A stretch of 64,000 nucleotides of DNA. Origin: Chaenocephalus aceratus. Its lineage: Eukaryota > Chordata > Actinopteri > Perciformes > Channichthyidae. The DNA lies in NCBI GenBank assembly GCA_023974075.1, contig CM043800.1, forward strand, positions 8,974,982 through 9,038,981, in the 5' to 3' direction. The position numbers and the translations under genes are program-made. Under the pieces are notes generated by a model, which saw only the letters and a program-made list of their open reading frames with translations, was not told where the DNA came from and did not search any database. The stretch's first letter is position 1. Every line of letters begins with the position of its first letter. Positions 20,401 through 32,193 of this stretch are shown here, piece by piece.

Positions 20401-21460
20401 GTAATTAACTTATTGTGGTTTTAGATATAATTACATACTATTTAGGTTCTCGTTTGTTTGTCGATGTGGCTGTTTAGCGCAGTGTAATTGTGTTTATTTT
20501 GCTGATTTGTATTTTAAATATTAAATGTAAAGGAATGGAATACATATAATATATATATATAATATATATCTTAGCTCTTAGCTTGACATGCTGTTGTTTT
20601 TGTAGCCTACAACTAAAAAGGAAAAACCTACAAAATGTAATGCACATACAAAGGCACCACTCATCCAAAACATCGGACATCACAGCAAATCGCCACCTAA
20701 AATCACAGTGCATAGATAAAAAAGGGAATTTTTGCAGTTTCCAGGACCTATTTAAGGGTCCTGTGCTGTGTATTCATGTCCAAAAATCTAACTTGGTATC
20801 ACCTGTCAGTTGGAAACGTGCAACAGGGCATATGACTATGCACAGAGAAGTGGGCTAGTCGGGTTTGACTGCGTCCATGTCCAGTCCTTGACGTACAGCC
20901 CTCTGGCCACCAATTCACCTATGGTTCACGATGAAGGGATTCTCACAGACATGGTAGTGGGCTACTACTCCTAAAACACATACTACATAGAACTTATGGT
21001 ACATGCAACATTTGTTTTGTGTGGTACTGTGTCATTCTGAATCGAGCCTGGATCATTTTTGGAGGAGTTAAACCGTGCATGTCAAAATAATGGTTGATTG
21101 TCTGATGCCCCTGGACACTGACGAGGACCACTCCTATAACAGGAGGCCTTACAGCTTCCTTCCTAAAGAGTCGGTTAGTGAATGGACACATTAAAGTGTA
21201 CAACCCCTGATGCATGTGATTTTATAATATTACATATGACTTCTTTATACCATCTTGTCTTATCAGTGAGATGGAACTTTGTTCTCATTACTCATGTTCA
21301 CTCATAAGAACATGAGTGAGGAAGCGCACCAAAGGCTGAAGGACTTCAGTGAAAGATTCCGAGGAGTTTTTAAATAGGCTTTAAACTCCTGCAGGTCAAT
21401 ATTTTTTTAAGTTGACCAGCTCTGATTTTCCACATGATTGTTCTGTTCAATAAATATGTC
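20401..21460. other. Unassigned sequence
   Basis: No supported gene. There is a TA-rich patch at 20545-20570. Short frames on both strands lack domains. Confidence 0.4.
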
Positions 21461-21463
21461 AAT

Positions 21464-22013
21464 GTTGTCCTACTTGGGTTGCCGTGCCGGGCAGAGCTGC
21501 AGATCGGGTAGTGACAGTCACTACCCGATCTGCAGCTCTGCTCGATCTGCAGTGCGCATGTGTGAGATGGTCCGCCATATTGGACAACTCCGTACGGCAA
21601 CCCAAGAAGGACATTTGACACAGTGGCTTTTGGCAAAGCTCAAAAAGAAAACTCGAGAGGGATGAGATTATTACAACGTGACTTCACTATTATTTAACAA
21701 CTCTTTTCATTGGGTTCTTTTATATGCCATACATTTTTGCATACATTCACAGTAAATATGTATTCAGTATGATAGCTGTCTAACAGAAGTTAAATCCATT
21801 TCTCACTTATTCTGACAATGTACTTAACCCCAAATAAAAGAACCCAATAAAAAGAGTTGTTAAATAATACTGAAGTCACGTTGTAAAAACAATAACTCAT
21901 CCCTCTCGAGTTTTCTTTTTGAGCTTTGCCAAAAGCCACTGTGTCAAGTGTCCTTCCTGGGTTGCCGTCCGGAGTTGTCCAATATGGCGGACCATCTCGC
22001 ACATGCGCAGTAC
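21464..22013. repeat. Large foldback (inverted-repeat) element
   Basis: 21542-21723 and 21834-22013 are inverted copies of about 180 bp separated by about 110 bp. Both contain the segment around CTCGAGAGGGATGA and 'ccatattggacaact'. A smaller inverted pair (21464-21484 with 21592-21611) and a perfect palindrome (21491-21541) are nested in the left side. No coding content. It looks like a foldback-type or composite MITE. Confidence 0.8.
21491..21541. repeat. Perfect 51-bp palindrome
   Basis: 25-bp arms without mismatch around a single central A; the arms begin GCAGAGCTGCAGATCGGG. It would form a strong hairpin or cruciform. Confidence 0.92.
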
Positions 22014-23900
22014 AGATCGGGCAGGGGGACGGATCGGGTAGTGACAGTTGTCATCTGCCTACACCAAACCCCCAGGAAGAGCTCCAGTCGTTGAATCACA
22101 TTTCTGTAGTGGTCAATGGTGTTGCTCGAACTTCCGTGTCAGTCCGTGACGTCATAGGGCTTAGAAAGACTATTTCCTATCAACTTACATTGGGAGAGAA
22201 GTCTGTCAATCAGTTTATAATGTTTTTTGAAGTCCATCAAATTCACAGTACTAACACTTATTGAATTTAAAGTTTAAATCAACAGGTCCTAAAAGTTGAA
22301 AAATGCGCTCAAAGCTGAATCTAGAGTTTTTTCCTTTTCCATTCATTTGACTTAGCTGAAGTTCCTGGAAAGATCTGGGTATTTTTGTTCTTGAGAGTCA
22401 GGCCATTTTGGCCTCATGCACCAGTGAGCAACTTTCATCGGAATGAACAGAGCCCTGCCTCGGACACTGTATCCAGTTCTCTTTAAACATCCATGGACTA
22501 CACATTTGTGTTAATATTGGTGTTTGAAAACCTCCTGAGAAATATTGCATAACATGAGTCGTGGTGTTCTGCATAATGGTTGTCAATATAATCATTATTG
22601 ACTATTTTTGGTCCAGTCTAATTTTCTGTCATTATTCAACATTTTCTAGTAATAGCAATTGTTAATTAGGCTTTGGCCTACCATAGCATTGTCACATCGT
22701 CTTTTGTTATAGCATATATTTATCACTCATGTTCTACGGCATCATTAATTGGTACTTTTATTGGTCGTCACACAATCATTTATATAAAAAAAAAAAGTGC
22801 TAGTCTTCTGACCATCATTTCCGGTTTTTTCTGTATGGTCCTCACAACACTTTCATTTTGTGTATACTGACACATACTCATTGGGAACTCATGCATTGTT
22901 CAAAATTCTCACAATGTTGTTTCGACATTGGAAACGTGTCTGCGACAGTCAAATCTTTGTAAGTCATTCGGTGTAAGGCTGGAATACTTTTGACTATTTG
23001 ACTTATACAAGAACAGTTTTTTTGATCATGCACATTACGGCCTCTTATGTATCAATGATCTAGGGTTAAGGATTTACGCAATTGTTTTTTGTTAGAAACT
23101 GGTTAAACAAAACAGATACTGTAAGAAATAAGATTCTTTATTCAATCACAGCTACTGAAAAAGAAACTAGCTATCTGCTAATGTAGAAAACAGAAAAGTG
23201 TAGTCTCATTTCACTTAGCACATACATATGCTGTGTCCACTGAGGGGGCACAGGGGCTAACGCTAATCTAACTAACAGTACAAACACATACATATATCAA
23301 AACATCACATCCTGCACACACAACAATGGCTCAAAAATAATTGTAAACGTGCATCTGCAGCTGAAAACTCAGAAAAATATATAAATTAATCCAAATCTGA
23401 AAATGCAGATTTAGGTAAAGGAAATGATCTTCAGCAAGCAATCAAACATGACAAATATAATAATGTACTGTTTAGAAGTCCAAAATAAGTACATGACATA
23501 GCCCTAACAATGGCACATTACACACAAAGCTGCTGGCAGTGTTTCGTTGAACTCGTGGCATTCCATAAACCGTCTCTTGCTACAGCTAACACATACTAAC
23601 ACGTCCAATTCAACACCTTTTTGCAGTCTAGCTACCAACACTTCATGAGAAGAATGAAATAACAACTACAAAAGCCACCTTTGGATGTCTGCTGTTTTTA
23701 TCTAAAATGTAGTACTTTCCATAACAGCTAGGAGACCTTTGAGGAAAGAAAACAGATTTAGTATTGTAATTCAAATGTCAGTAAATCCCCACGCAGCAAC
23801 ATACCTTAACTGTTTTAATAAAAAATCTGTATTTATAGCCTGGTGATATGGATTTTCTCTCAAAAGAAACTATAACACTGTTGTAATGAATGCCAATTAG
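22014..23900. other. Unassigned intergenic sequence
   Basis: No gene seen. 22455-22525 shares an old repeat with 5861-5935. 'ttctttattcaatc' at about 23141 gives AATAAAG on the minus strand and could be a distal polyadenylation signal for POMGNT2, but nothing else supports it. Confidence 0.4.
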
Positions 23901-24316
23901 TAAAGGGGCCCTATCATGCTCATTGTCTGGTTCATATTAGTATTGTGTGTCTCTACTGGACATGTCTCCATGCTTTAATGTTCAAAAAGGAATTTATTTG
24001 CCTCTTTTCACCCTCTGTCTGAAACCAGACCTCAGTCTGCTCTGATTGGTTAGCTGGCCAGCTCTGTTGTGATTGGTCAACCATTTAGAGATGTCCTGCC
24101 CCTTAGCACAATGTACTGGAGCACTAGCCAATAGAATCGTGAGTGTTACATAGTGTTGTCACTATGTTACAGAACAAAGGAGTCCAATGGAGTGTGTGGG
24201 AGAGAGACTCCCTCTGAAGGGAACACAGGGATTTGAGCCTTTGCAGAACATTTACATGCACAAAAACCTATAGAAACACACTTAAGGAAACATCCAAAAA
24301 GCATGATAGGGTTTCT
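23901..24316. mobile_element. TTAA-type MITE, family 2, copy 1
   Basis: Ends are 'aaggggccctatcatgct' and its inverted form near TTAA (24317-24320). The internal sequence ('caccctctgtctgaaaccag', 'ctctgattggttagctgg', 'gagactccctctg') recurs at 37119-37496, 51271-52108 and in part at 27755-27863. No coding. Confidence 0.78.
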
Positions 24317-24320
24317 TTAA

Positions 24321-25178
24321 AGAAAGCCACTTTTTGCACATAATTTGTTCAGTAGAACTGACTTCAATATTTGTGGCATAATACTTTGGAAAAACCAAAA
24401 CGTGTGTGCTATTGTAACAATTACAAAATATAGTGTAGTTAAAGAACAGGAGCTTTCCTCACAAAATGCTCCTTACAATTACACAGGGTCAAAACATTAT
24501 TAACTTTTGTTGAGCTTTGATTTTTTTTTCAAACACACAATCCTTCACAATTTCTTTAGATACCAGGTTGAAAACTGTACGTATCTTAGCAAGTATGAGC
24601 AATCTAGAACATGTCATATGACCTGAACGATGTTGAATGTTGCTTTGGTTTCGGCTAGGTTCTGCAAATAATGGTGTAAGCAATCAAACAACTGGTAGGT
24701 ACACTAAGCCACACAGGCATCACACACACAGTAGACATTGGACAAGTCAGAAAACATAACAAAATCTTGCTATTCTAAAACCTTCCTCGCTCTAGAGAAA
24801 AGCTCTATTGCATACTGTAAAAAGGTAAAGAATCAGTGTTTTGACGAATACTAAAAAACATGTTCTATATTATTTGCACATAAATAAATCTGCTCATTTG
24901 ACTTCTGTTATGTTTAGTATTGACATGGTTTTTCTTTCTTTCACTGGTACAGAAAATATACTTTTATGAACGGCTGTTGCCATGGCGTTGTGACCCTGTG
25001 GTTCAAGTCTTCTTGTTGCCTGTGCTGGCCAGGGAAACATTACTGTTCAGCAGCCTGGTCTAGGATATGCCATTTCACTTTTGCCAACCCCCACTGGACA
25101 ATGTTCAAATGTGACTGTGTGGCACAAGCATGACTCAACCTATAAACTAAACAGCAACACATCGGCAAGGTGTTTGTA
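24321..25178 (-). other. Probable POMGNT2 3' untranslated region and flank
   Basis: Non-coding sequence downstream of the POMGNT2 stop in its transcription direction. No repeat is recognised in 24700-25178. The extent of the UTR cannot be set from sequence alone. Confidence 0.4.
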
Positions 25179-26944
25179 CTAGGTCCTACACATAAGAACA
25201 TCTGCAAAGGGGCCCAGGAGGTTCTTGTTGAAGATACACCTGACCCACACCAGGTAGGTGGTGAAGGGCTTGATGTTCTCTGAGAACGTGTAGTTCTGCT
25301 GCGGAAGGATGTAAGGCATGTAGGTGTTCTCTCCCTGCTCCTGGATCCACACCTCGTACTTCAACTCTCTCACTTTCAGGTATTTCAGATTCCACGGGAT
25401 CTGCCAGGAGACTGTGAGTTTAGCCTCATTAGTGGTTTGTACCGAGGTCTGACACTGGGGTTCTCTGACCCGGCCCGGATGAACTGTGCTGGCCGGTTTG
25501 GATCTTCTCACACTGGGCTTTGTCTTCATTCCCTCTTTAAGGACTTCCAAGAAGGACGGGATGTCCACCAAGGTGTCCTGGTAGATCCGGAAGAGCCACT
25601 CCGGGTTGCGACAGCACAGGTGCCTGGGCACATCTTTGCTCGCCAGGATTCGCTCTTGCTCCTCCTTCTCCAAGTGAATAATGCCCCCTTGATCCCAAGG
25701 TTTATCTGGGTGGGTGATGGTGTTCTCCTCCTTGGTGTTCCTCCACGAGACATAGTGAAGATCCATGCCTGGAAGGTGGCAAGGGTTTTATACGGGGTGT
25801 ACTGTTCAGGGTTAACAGCAAACGGGAACAACTCCACCACAACAGCTCCTCTAGGGAGGAAGAGTGAGGTGATCAGCTGAGCTCCATGCATACTGATTAA
25901 CATGGAAGCCCCACTGATCACCTGGACGGTACTGGGGAAGGACTGTTCCTCTAGGGATACTGTGACCACTCTCATCTGGAACTCCTGGGCCAGCGCCATG
26001 ATCAGCTCCGCCTCGTTCAGTATCAGCCGTGTTGTTGAACGACTAAACAGTACAATGTATTCATCCCTTTTCCCTTTCTCATCTTCAGAACTCCCTCCAT
26101 CCTTCTCCTCTACCCTTGTGATGTTCATTTTGTCCATCAGAACCCTCGCAAACTGCCGGATCTCATTTCCTGACACCAACATGTTGGCTTTGGGCCCCTG
26201 CGGCTGAACAAACCCGTACTGGTACCAGGTGGTCATCTTGGACAAGCCCACGTAGGATTTAGTGAAACACATGAGCTTGCCAAAGTTCTTGAGCTGTTCT
26301 TTGAGCAGTGGCTGCTTGCTGCTTAGAAGTCGGTAGAGGTCAAAGTGCGGGCCTTCACCCCAGCCCTCCATGAAAACCAAACGCGCCTCATCTAAGTCCG
26401 AGTACTGCATCATAGTGTAGAAGGCAGGGATCAGGTCATCGTGAAACACATGCATTAGGTTATCTGGATTGAATCTGTTTAAAATAAGCGTCACATCCGG
26501 TACGAACACCGGTTTAGGCATAAACTTTAAAGCAGCAGCTGGGAGCTCTAAGAAGTTGAAGTACTGGGTGTTGTGATCCTCCACTGAGGACAAGTCCAGA
26601 AGGGCCGGCTGGAAGCGCCTGGAGCCCAGGTTTGGCAACATGACAGAGGAATTGGAGTGGAAGAACACAAACTCCTCCGCCTCAGAGCAGTAGCAGAGGT
26701 AGTCAAAGCGGCAGATGCGGTCGGTGTGCATCTTTCCGGTGCAGACCATGCGGGTGCCGTGATCCTGAAGAGCCTGAAGGGCAACATGGTAGTCGATGTG
26801 GGCCTGCGAGACCTCCTGGGACTGCTGGGTCATGTGCAGCTCTTCCTCAAGCAGGGCGGCGTGCTCACTCAGCTTGGAATACTTCCAAAGAAGAGCTGCG
26901 ACTACAGAGACCAGCAACCCGTTAAGGAGGGCACCAATGCTCAT
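25179..26944 (-). CDS. pomgnt2: Protein O-linked-mannose beta-1,4-N-acetylglucosaminyltransferase 2
   Basis: A single-exon coding region for the GT61-family ER enzyme that adds beta-1,4-GlcNAc to O-mannose on alpha-dystroglycan (core M3 pathway). It starts [12 protein letters not shown], giving a type II membrane anchor at about residues 4-22. The glycosyltransferase domain follows ([54 protein letters not shown]), then a C-terminal fibronectin III domain ([16 protein letters not shown] to the stop). An upstream in-frame ATG (26971) would add nine residues; the later Met aligns with the human start as I recall it. Near 25771-25778 the frame shifts by one base between 'YKTLA' and 'GMDLHYVSW', leaving two frames (to 25526, and 25766-25179). 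Corrected length would be about 588 residues against 580 in human. Homology is very strong on both sides, so a sequencing or assembly error is likelier than a pseudogene. Confidence 0.95.
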
Positions 26945-26974
26945 CTTGCAGCCTGCCACTGAAGCCCGCATCAC

Positions 26975-27750
26975 TGCTGCTGCACACCCACCTCACCACT
27001 CCAACTGGCCCCCGACCTCAGAGGGAAGTGACGAGACATCCGCCAACAGACGACAACTTGGGAAGAAAAGGAGGCAGAAGACGGCGGAGCAGGGGTTGAC
27101 CATTGGGGGGAAACGATAGTATAGGTGAGGAGAAAGCTAGGGGGGGGAAATAAGAGAACGAAGTAAAGTTAGGATTAACATTCATAAAGTCAAACAAGAA
27201 TTCATGATTCATGAAAATAATCACGTAATTATCTGCAGGAGAAACAAAATATTTAAATAATAAAGAATAGCAAGGCTATGATGCTGCAGTGCTCTTTATG
27301 TAAGCGATACCCCATCGTGATTAATGAGAGCAGATTTCCGCCCACGACTTAGGGAATAGAGGTTGTTAGCTTTGGCAGACAAATTAGACATTTTCCTAAC
27401 CTTACCCTGTCACCCTTCCTGAAAATGTCATGCACAAGTTGCGATGAGGCAGAGAGAAGAACCAGAGTATACTCATCTGCATACTGCTGAGAACAAGTGA
27501 TGTCATTGAGGGACACTAAATCAGACAAGAGTTAACGGAGAGAGCTGCCTGCCAAAACCCAGGGCAACTAGCATGCTCTAAACCCATCTGATGGCTCGCT
27601 GTTTAACTTACAGCAAAGTATTCATTTATGACTTACTTTATACTATTCCTACAGACATGCCAAATCAACTGCTTCCCATCTCTCTGGGGTCACTTTCCAA
27701 CTCTTAGGGCTCTGACTTTTTCCTGTTGCTCACCTTTATGGTGTACACTT
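26975..27750. other. POMGNT2 upstream region
   Basis: 5' flank of POMGNT2. A possible splice acceptor (TGTGCAG, minus strand, about 26984) lies just before the coding exon, consistent with non-coding 5' exons further upstream. No other feature is supported. Confidence 0.35.
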
Positions 27751-27754
27751 TTTA

Positions 27755-27863
27755 GAATGTGTGGGAGAGAAACTCCCTCTGGAGGGAACTTTTCGATGTT
27801 TGCCTTTGCAGACCATTTACATGCACGCAAACCTCTTGAATACAGGGGGAAAAAACGAAACAT
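27755..27863. mobile_element. TTAA-type MITE, family 2, fragment
   Basis: Shares 'gtgtgggagagaaactccctctgg' through 'ccatttacatgcac' with the other copies. Both ends are missing. Confidence 0.7.
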
Positions 27864-27904
27864 ATCTTAGTCTTTAATAATTTATTTTAGCATCCTTTTC
27901 TTTT

Positions 27905-28025
27905 TACATCCTCAGATAAGATAGGCTTTTATTGATCCCGGTAGGGAAGTACACGTGTTATAGCAGCAACAGAATAAGAGGGAAACACAGAGAACACACA
28001 CAACCATAACAAGAATAAAACATGT
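27905..28025 (-). repeat. LINE/SINE 3'-tail fragment
   Basis: Contains 'ttttattgatcccggtagggaag', the style of tail found at the 3' end of fish L2-like retroposons. A related piece occurs at about 45820-45880. Confidence 0.5.
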
Positions 28026-28058
28026 CATACTGGGATTATGGATTATAATTCTTGTATG

Positions 28059-28687
28059 AAGGAGTTCAAGTATCTCGGGGTCTTGTTCTCGAGTGAGGGA
28101 ACAATGGAGCGTGAGATGGGCCGGAGAGTCGGAGCAGCGGGAGCGGTACTGCAGTCGCTTTACCGCACCGTTGTGACGAAAAGGGAGCTGAGCCAGAAGG
28201 CAAAGCTCTCTGTCTACACGGGCCATTTCCCTTCCTAACCCTCACCTATGGTCATGAAGGATGGGTCATGACCGAAAGAACGAGATCGCGGATACAAGCG
28301 GCCGAGATGGGTTTCCTCCGCCGGGTGGCTGGTGTCTCCCTTAGGGATAAGGTGAGAAGTTCGGTCATCAGGAGGGACTCGGAGTTGAGCCGCTCCTCCT
28401 TCGCGTCGAAAGAAGCCAGTTGAGGTGGGTCGGCACTAGTTAGGATGCCAACCTGGGCGCCTCCCTAGGGAGGTGTTCAAGGCACGTCCAGCTGGGGAAG
28501 AGACAAGGGGGTAAGACCTAGGACCAGGTGGAGGGATTATATCTCTTTCGCTGGCCTGGGAGCGCCTTGGGGACCCCCCAGTCAGAGCTGGGTTGATGTC
28601 GCCAGGGAAAGAAAGTTTGGGGCTCTCTGCTGGAACTGCTACCCCCGCGACCCGACCACGGATAAGCGGGAGAAGATGGATGGATGG
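28059..28687 (+). mobile_element. 5'-truncated RTE-like (Rex3-type) LINE
   Basis: The plus strand encodes the C-terminal end of an RTE-style reverse transcriptase in broken frames (FKYLGVLFSSEGTMEREM, then ELSQKAKLSVYTG and others) and ends in GATG repeats (about 28673-28687). A 12-bp duplication AATTCTTGTATG flanks it (28047-28058 and 28688-28699). The 629-bp length is typical of 5' truncation. The clade name is from memory of the GATG tail and protein style. Confidence 0.8.
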
Positions 28688-28930
28688 AATTCTTGTATGT
28701 GTAAACCTACTTGGCAACAAACCACTTTCTGATATCTGATGTTGCTTAGTTGTCAAGTTCTCTCCATTTCTCTTTCCTCTGCTGCTTTTGTTCTGCAGGA
28801 GCAGAGCAGAATCCCTGGACTATTTTTAACATCCAAACAAGTACAATATGTCACAAGCAACAGGATCCCTCTCTGTGAAGACACTCAGGTGCCTCAGTGA
28901 ATGCACATGGGCATGCACACATTAAATGCA

Positions 28931-29369
28931 CAGTGTTTCCCACAAATGGATCCCAGGGACACCACAAATGGAATTTTTTTAATTATTTTTCTTTTTTTGG
29001 TGGTGGTCTAGTGAGGTGGGCTGATGATCGGAAGGTTGCGAGTTCAAATCCCGCCTGGAACACCACTACTAGTGTGCCCTTGAGTAAGGCCCTCAGTTAC
29101 TCCAGGGAGGATGTCCCTGTAATCGGTCGTTGTAAGTCGCTTTGGAATAAGGCGTCTGCTCAATGCCTAAATTGTAAATTATATTGTTGGGAGAATAAAC
29201 CCCACAGATCCTCAACTCCGGTGTGTCACTCATTAACAACGCAACACAGAGCAAGAACGTCGTCTACAGTAGCCATGAACTCGCATGTATTTTCGTGTGG
29301 GCCACCCGAATAGGTTAAGGGGCCTTTGGCTTTTCTTGCCGGGCGAATCAAATTCTGTGGGAAACACTG
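28931..29369. mobile_element. hAT5-like MITE with 5-bp target duplication, copy 1
   Basis: Terminal inverted repeats CAGTGTTTCCCACA/TGTGGGAAACACTG, flanked by ATGCA on both sides (28926-28930 and 29370-29374). A SINE is inserted inside. No transposase. See also 37855-39302 and 46028-47138. Confidence 0.8.
28998..29190 (+). mobile_element. tRNA-derived SINE
   Basis: The head has box A (TGGTCTAGTGAG) and box B (GTTCAAATCC) spaced as in a tRNA gene. The body ends with GTAAGTCGCTTTGGAATAAG and GCGTCTGCTCAATG, a tail common to many fish SINEs. It is transcribed by RNA polymerase III when active and lies inside the hAT5-like element. Confidence 0.8.
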
Positions 29370-29374
29370 ATGCA

Positions 29375-30327
29375 GCACTACAAAGGACAATGTCAACTGA
29401 AAAGACACAAAGTACAGCTTAAAATACATGAAGAGCTGTCAAGAGATGCCCGCACCAAGGGCAACTGGAAACGGAACAATGCGAGCATCGACTTAGGAAA
29501 GTTCAAAATGACGATGCTGCTCAGTTTCGGGCTGACCAGAGCACATTCATCTTTACAAGCAGGTAGTCTTGAGGATCTGTATCATCTATTGTCAAAGCAG
29601 CTGCAAGACAGCAAATATAACCTTCTACAACTGAGCCGTGGACATGCGAGCTGTTCAGAAACACTTCACAGAGCACTCACTGACTCTGTAGTTATTTAAA
29701 GTGACCTTGCAGACACAGAGCTTTGTATTTCATCAGCAGCGTGAAGTAGCGAGCCAAGACACAGCCCAAGAGAAATGGTCAGAGCAGTTCCAAATACAGC
29801 ATGAACACATGTTCACCATGTTGACTTTCAGAGCAATGCCAACACTGGGTAATGCTCTCATATCCATATTCTATTCCTGAGTATGTGCTCTTAAGTCTCC
29901 ACTCAGAGCTGAATGTATCAGTCACTTGTGATAGCAGCTGTTGTTGACAATGAAGAATTAATAAGTGACCCTCCTTACAGACTGGTGTTTGCTCTCATAA
30001 TGTTATTACCCACATAGTCCTAACCGTCCGACTGGAGTGGGCAAATTGAATTAAGCAGCATTTAAAATACAATTGGTTCATACAAATGTTGCCAAAATGT
30101 GTGATAAACGGTTTTTCACAAAGCTCCTATAATATAGAAAATGTTTTTTGGGCCAGTGTTTACCTTTTAGATGAAATTGTGTTTGAGATCCCTAATTTCC
30201 ATCTTGTACATATTTAATTGACTTCCCCTACTAAACCCAAAATGTCTATAAACATAGACATTAATGTCACACAAATCCTGAACACTATGGATATTAGTAT
30301 GATTACACAATTACATTACATTGTAGC
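29375..30327. other. Unassigned intergenic sequence
   Basis: No repeat or gene recognised. The 109-codon plus frame at 29370-29699 has no domain and is not called. Confidence 0.4.
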
Positions 30328-30331
30328 TTAA

Positions 30332-30681
30332 AGGTGGGGTAGGTAAGTTTGAAAAACCGGCTCGAGATCGCTAGAATTTGAAAATACACAACCGGAGAAA
30401 ATCTGCCACTTCCTCACAGAGCCCCTCCTCCAACACACACGAACGCGCACATGACCAATGAGGGCACGAGATAAATGTGTGCCCCGATAGAAGGCTGACA
30501 GGCAGGGAGGCCAGGTTGGTTGTACTTTTTACAGTATTACGGCTTCTACAGATGACATTTTTTTATGGATTTTGTGTCAAAGCACTTCAGATATTCATTG
30601 CTATCGGGATGTTAAGAGCATTCCATGGAATATACAAAAAGTGTATCTCGAGACGGTTTCTGAAACTTACCTACCCCACCT
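30332..30681. mobile_element. TTAA-flanked MITE, copy 2 (intact)
   Basis: 350 bp with inverted ends AGGTGGGGTAGGTAAG and CTTACCTACCCCACCT, directly flanked by TTAA (30328-30331, 30682-30685). Same family as 535-918 and 39515-39697. Non-coding. Confidence 0.9.
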
Positions 30682-30685
30682 TTAA

Positions 30686-31382
30686 CATCCTAAAAAGACG
30701 AGCTGCTTCAGAATCTCTGAGCTTTTCACAAGGTTATTATGAGCTTCAATTACAAACGGAAGATGAAACGAAAATCTTCACTAAAATGTTCTTTAATAAA
30801 CATAAATAAAAGTGAAACTTGGCCACTGACACATTTTATAATTAATTTGACACACTTGTCAGTTCAGTGAGGTTTGAGGAGGTTCATTGATAACCACTAT
30901 GAATTACCAGAACATAGTAACTGTCAAATGTACAGGTAGGCCTACATCTGAATAGAAAGAAGAAACTTGAATCCTTAGACCAAAAGCTTGAAACCATCAT
31001 TACTTTCATAAATCGCTCTAAATAATTCATATCAGATAATTCAACAACTTACATGAGTTTTGAAAATGGAGAAACAGCAGCTTTTGGCTAGACCCTAAAC
31101 TAAAGGTAGCCTGCAAACTCATATTCTCCTGCACAGAGCAGCCCGTTAGTTTTGTGGAAAGTAGCAAAGAATGGCTTTCAATCAGAGCAGAAATGCAGTT
31201 AAAAGAGACAGAATAATGGGCAGGGCTACGAGTGTGCAAACCAAGACCCTGAAGAACGTCTCCTCTCACACAGAGGAAAGGGAAGGGGAAACTAAAAAGA
31301 ATGTACTAAAGAAATGTGATGTCTGTGATGAGATTACAGCAAATACTTTGTAAACTGAGCCGGTGCACCTAATCAATATGCT
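30686..31382. other. Unassigned intergenic sequence
   Basis: No gene or repeat recognised in this AT-rich stretch. Confidence 0.4.
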
Positions 31383-31549
31383 GAATCCTGTAGGGAAGCT
31401 CCGATCGATCGGTCACCGATCGAGATCGGCCGATACTCACTCTCTCCCGATCGATCGGTGCTCTCTAAACATGCCGATCGCGAGAGCCGATCGCAAGACG
31501 TAAAATACATGAAACTTTTCTCTGTGTGCGGCAAAACAAGCTCGCCAAA

Positions 31550-31665
31550 ATGGCTTCACCGGTCTGGCATTTTTTAAGGTGTCCGAAAAAGACAGTAAAA
31601 TAGCGGTATGCAACGTGTGTGTGAAGCAGAAATCCTGCAGCTCCGCCCGCCGGACCGGTAAGCGG
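31550..31665 (+). pseudogene. hAT transposase BED zinc-finger fragment
   Basis: The plus frame gives MASPVWHFFKVSEKDSKI, then a C-x2-C pair (CNVC). This is the first half of a BED finger; the His pair and the catalytic RNase H-like domain are absent. Confidence 0.7.
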
Positions 31666-31814
31666 AGCGAAACACCAAGAGTTAGACCTAGCACACTTAG
31701 CTATTTTATCTACTTCTGGAACAAGCTAAACTAGTTATTATAATATATGTATTCTTCACTGTCGGGTAACTCATTACTGGATCAGTGAGCTGCATGAGAT
31801 ACTGACAGGCTGTC

Positions 31815-31816
31815 AG

Positions 31817-31897
<81 letters not shown>

Positions 31898-31902
31898 GAG
31901 AG

Positions 31903-31953
<51 letters not shown>

Positions 31954-31967
31954 GAGAAAAGAGAGCG
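31815..31967. repeat. GA/CT microsatellite
   Basis: About 150 bp of nearly pure (GA)n. The Leu/Ser-rich minus frame it generates is an artefact. Confidence 0.95.
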
Positions 31968-32193
31968 CTTCCGCTAATTTCTCCCGTGTTATTATCCAAA
32001 GTGAATGTAAACTTGAATAATGTACATCATTTGATGTAATAATTAAGTTGATTGTTGTTTGTGAAGCTCCAGTGAATGAGCCCCATTAACTGAGTTTAAA
32101 CATCACTTTAAATGGAAAATTTAAGGTGATGTTTAAATCTTCCATTTAGGCCCCGCCCACTCGATCGGATCGGCGATCGGTATCGGCTGATAC

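Noticed and set aside
20994..21215. Minus frame as a transposase piece
   Set aside because: No catalytic motif could be recognised and no terminal repeats surround it.
28998..29190. Functional tRNA gene
   Set aside because: Boxes A and B are present, but no cloverleaf closes and the unit continues into a SINE body and tail.
29370..29699. 109-codon plus frame
   Set aside because: No domain, no splice or promoter context, and it starts within the repeat boundary.
31706..31999. Leu/Ser-rich minus frame
   Set aside because: Translation of the GA/CT microsatellite inside a hAT element.
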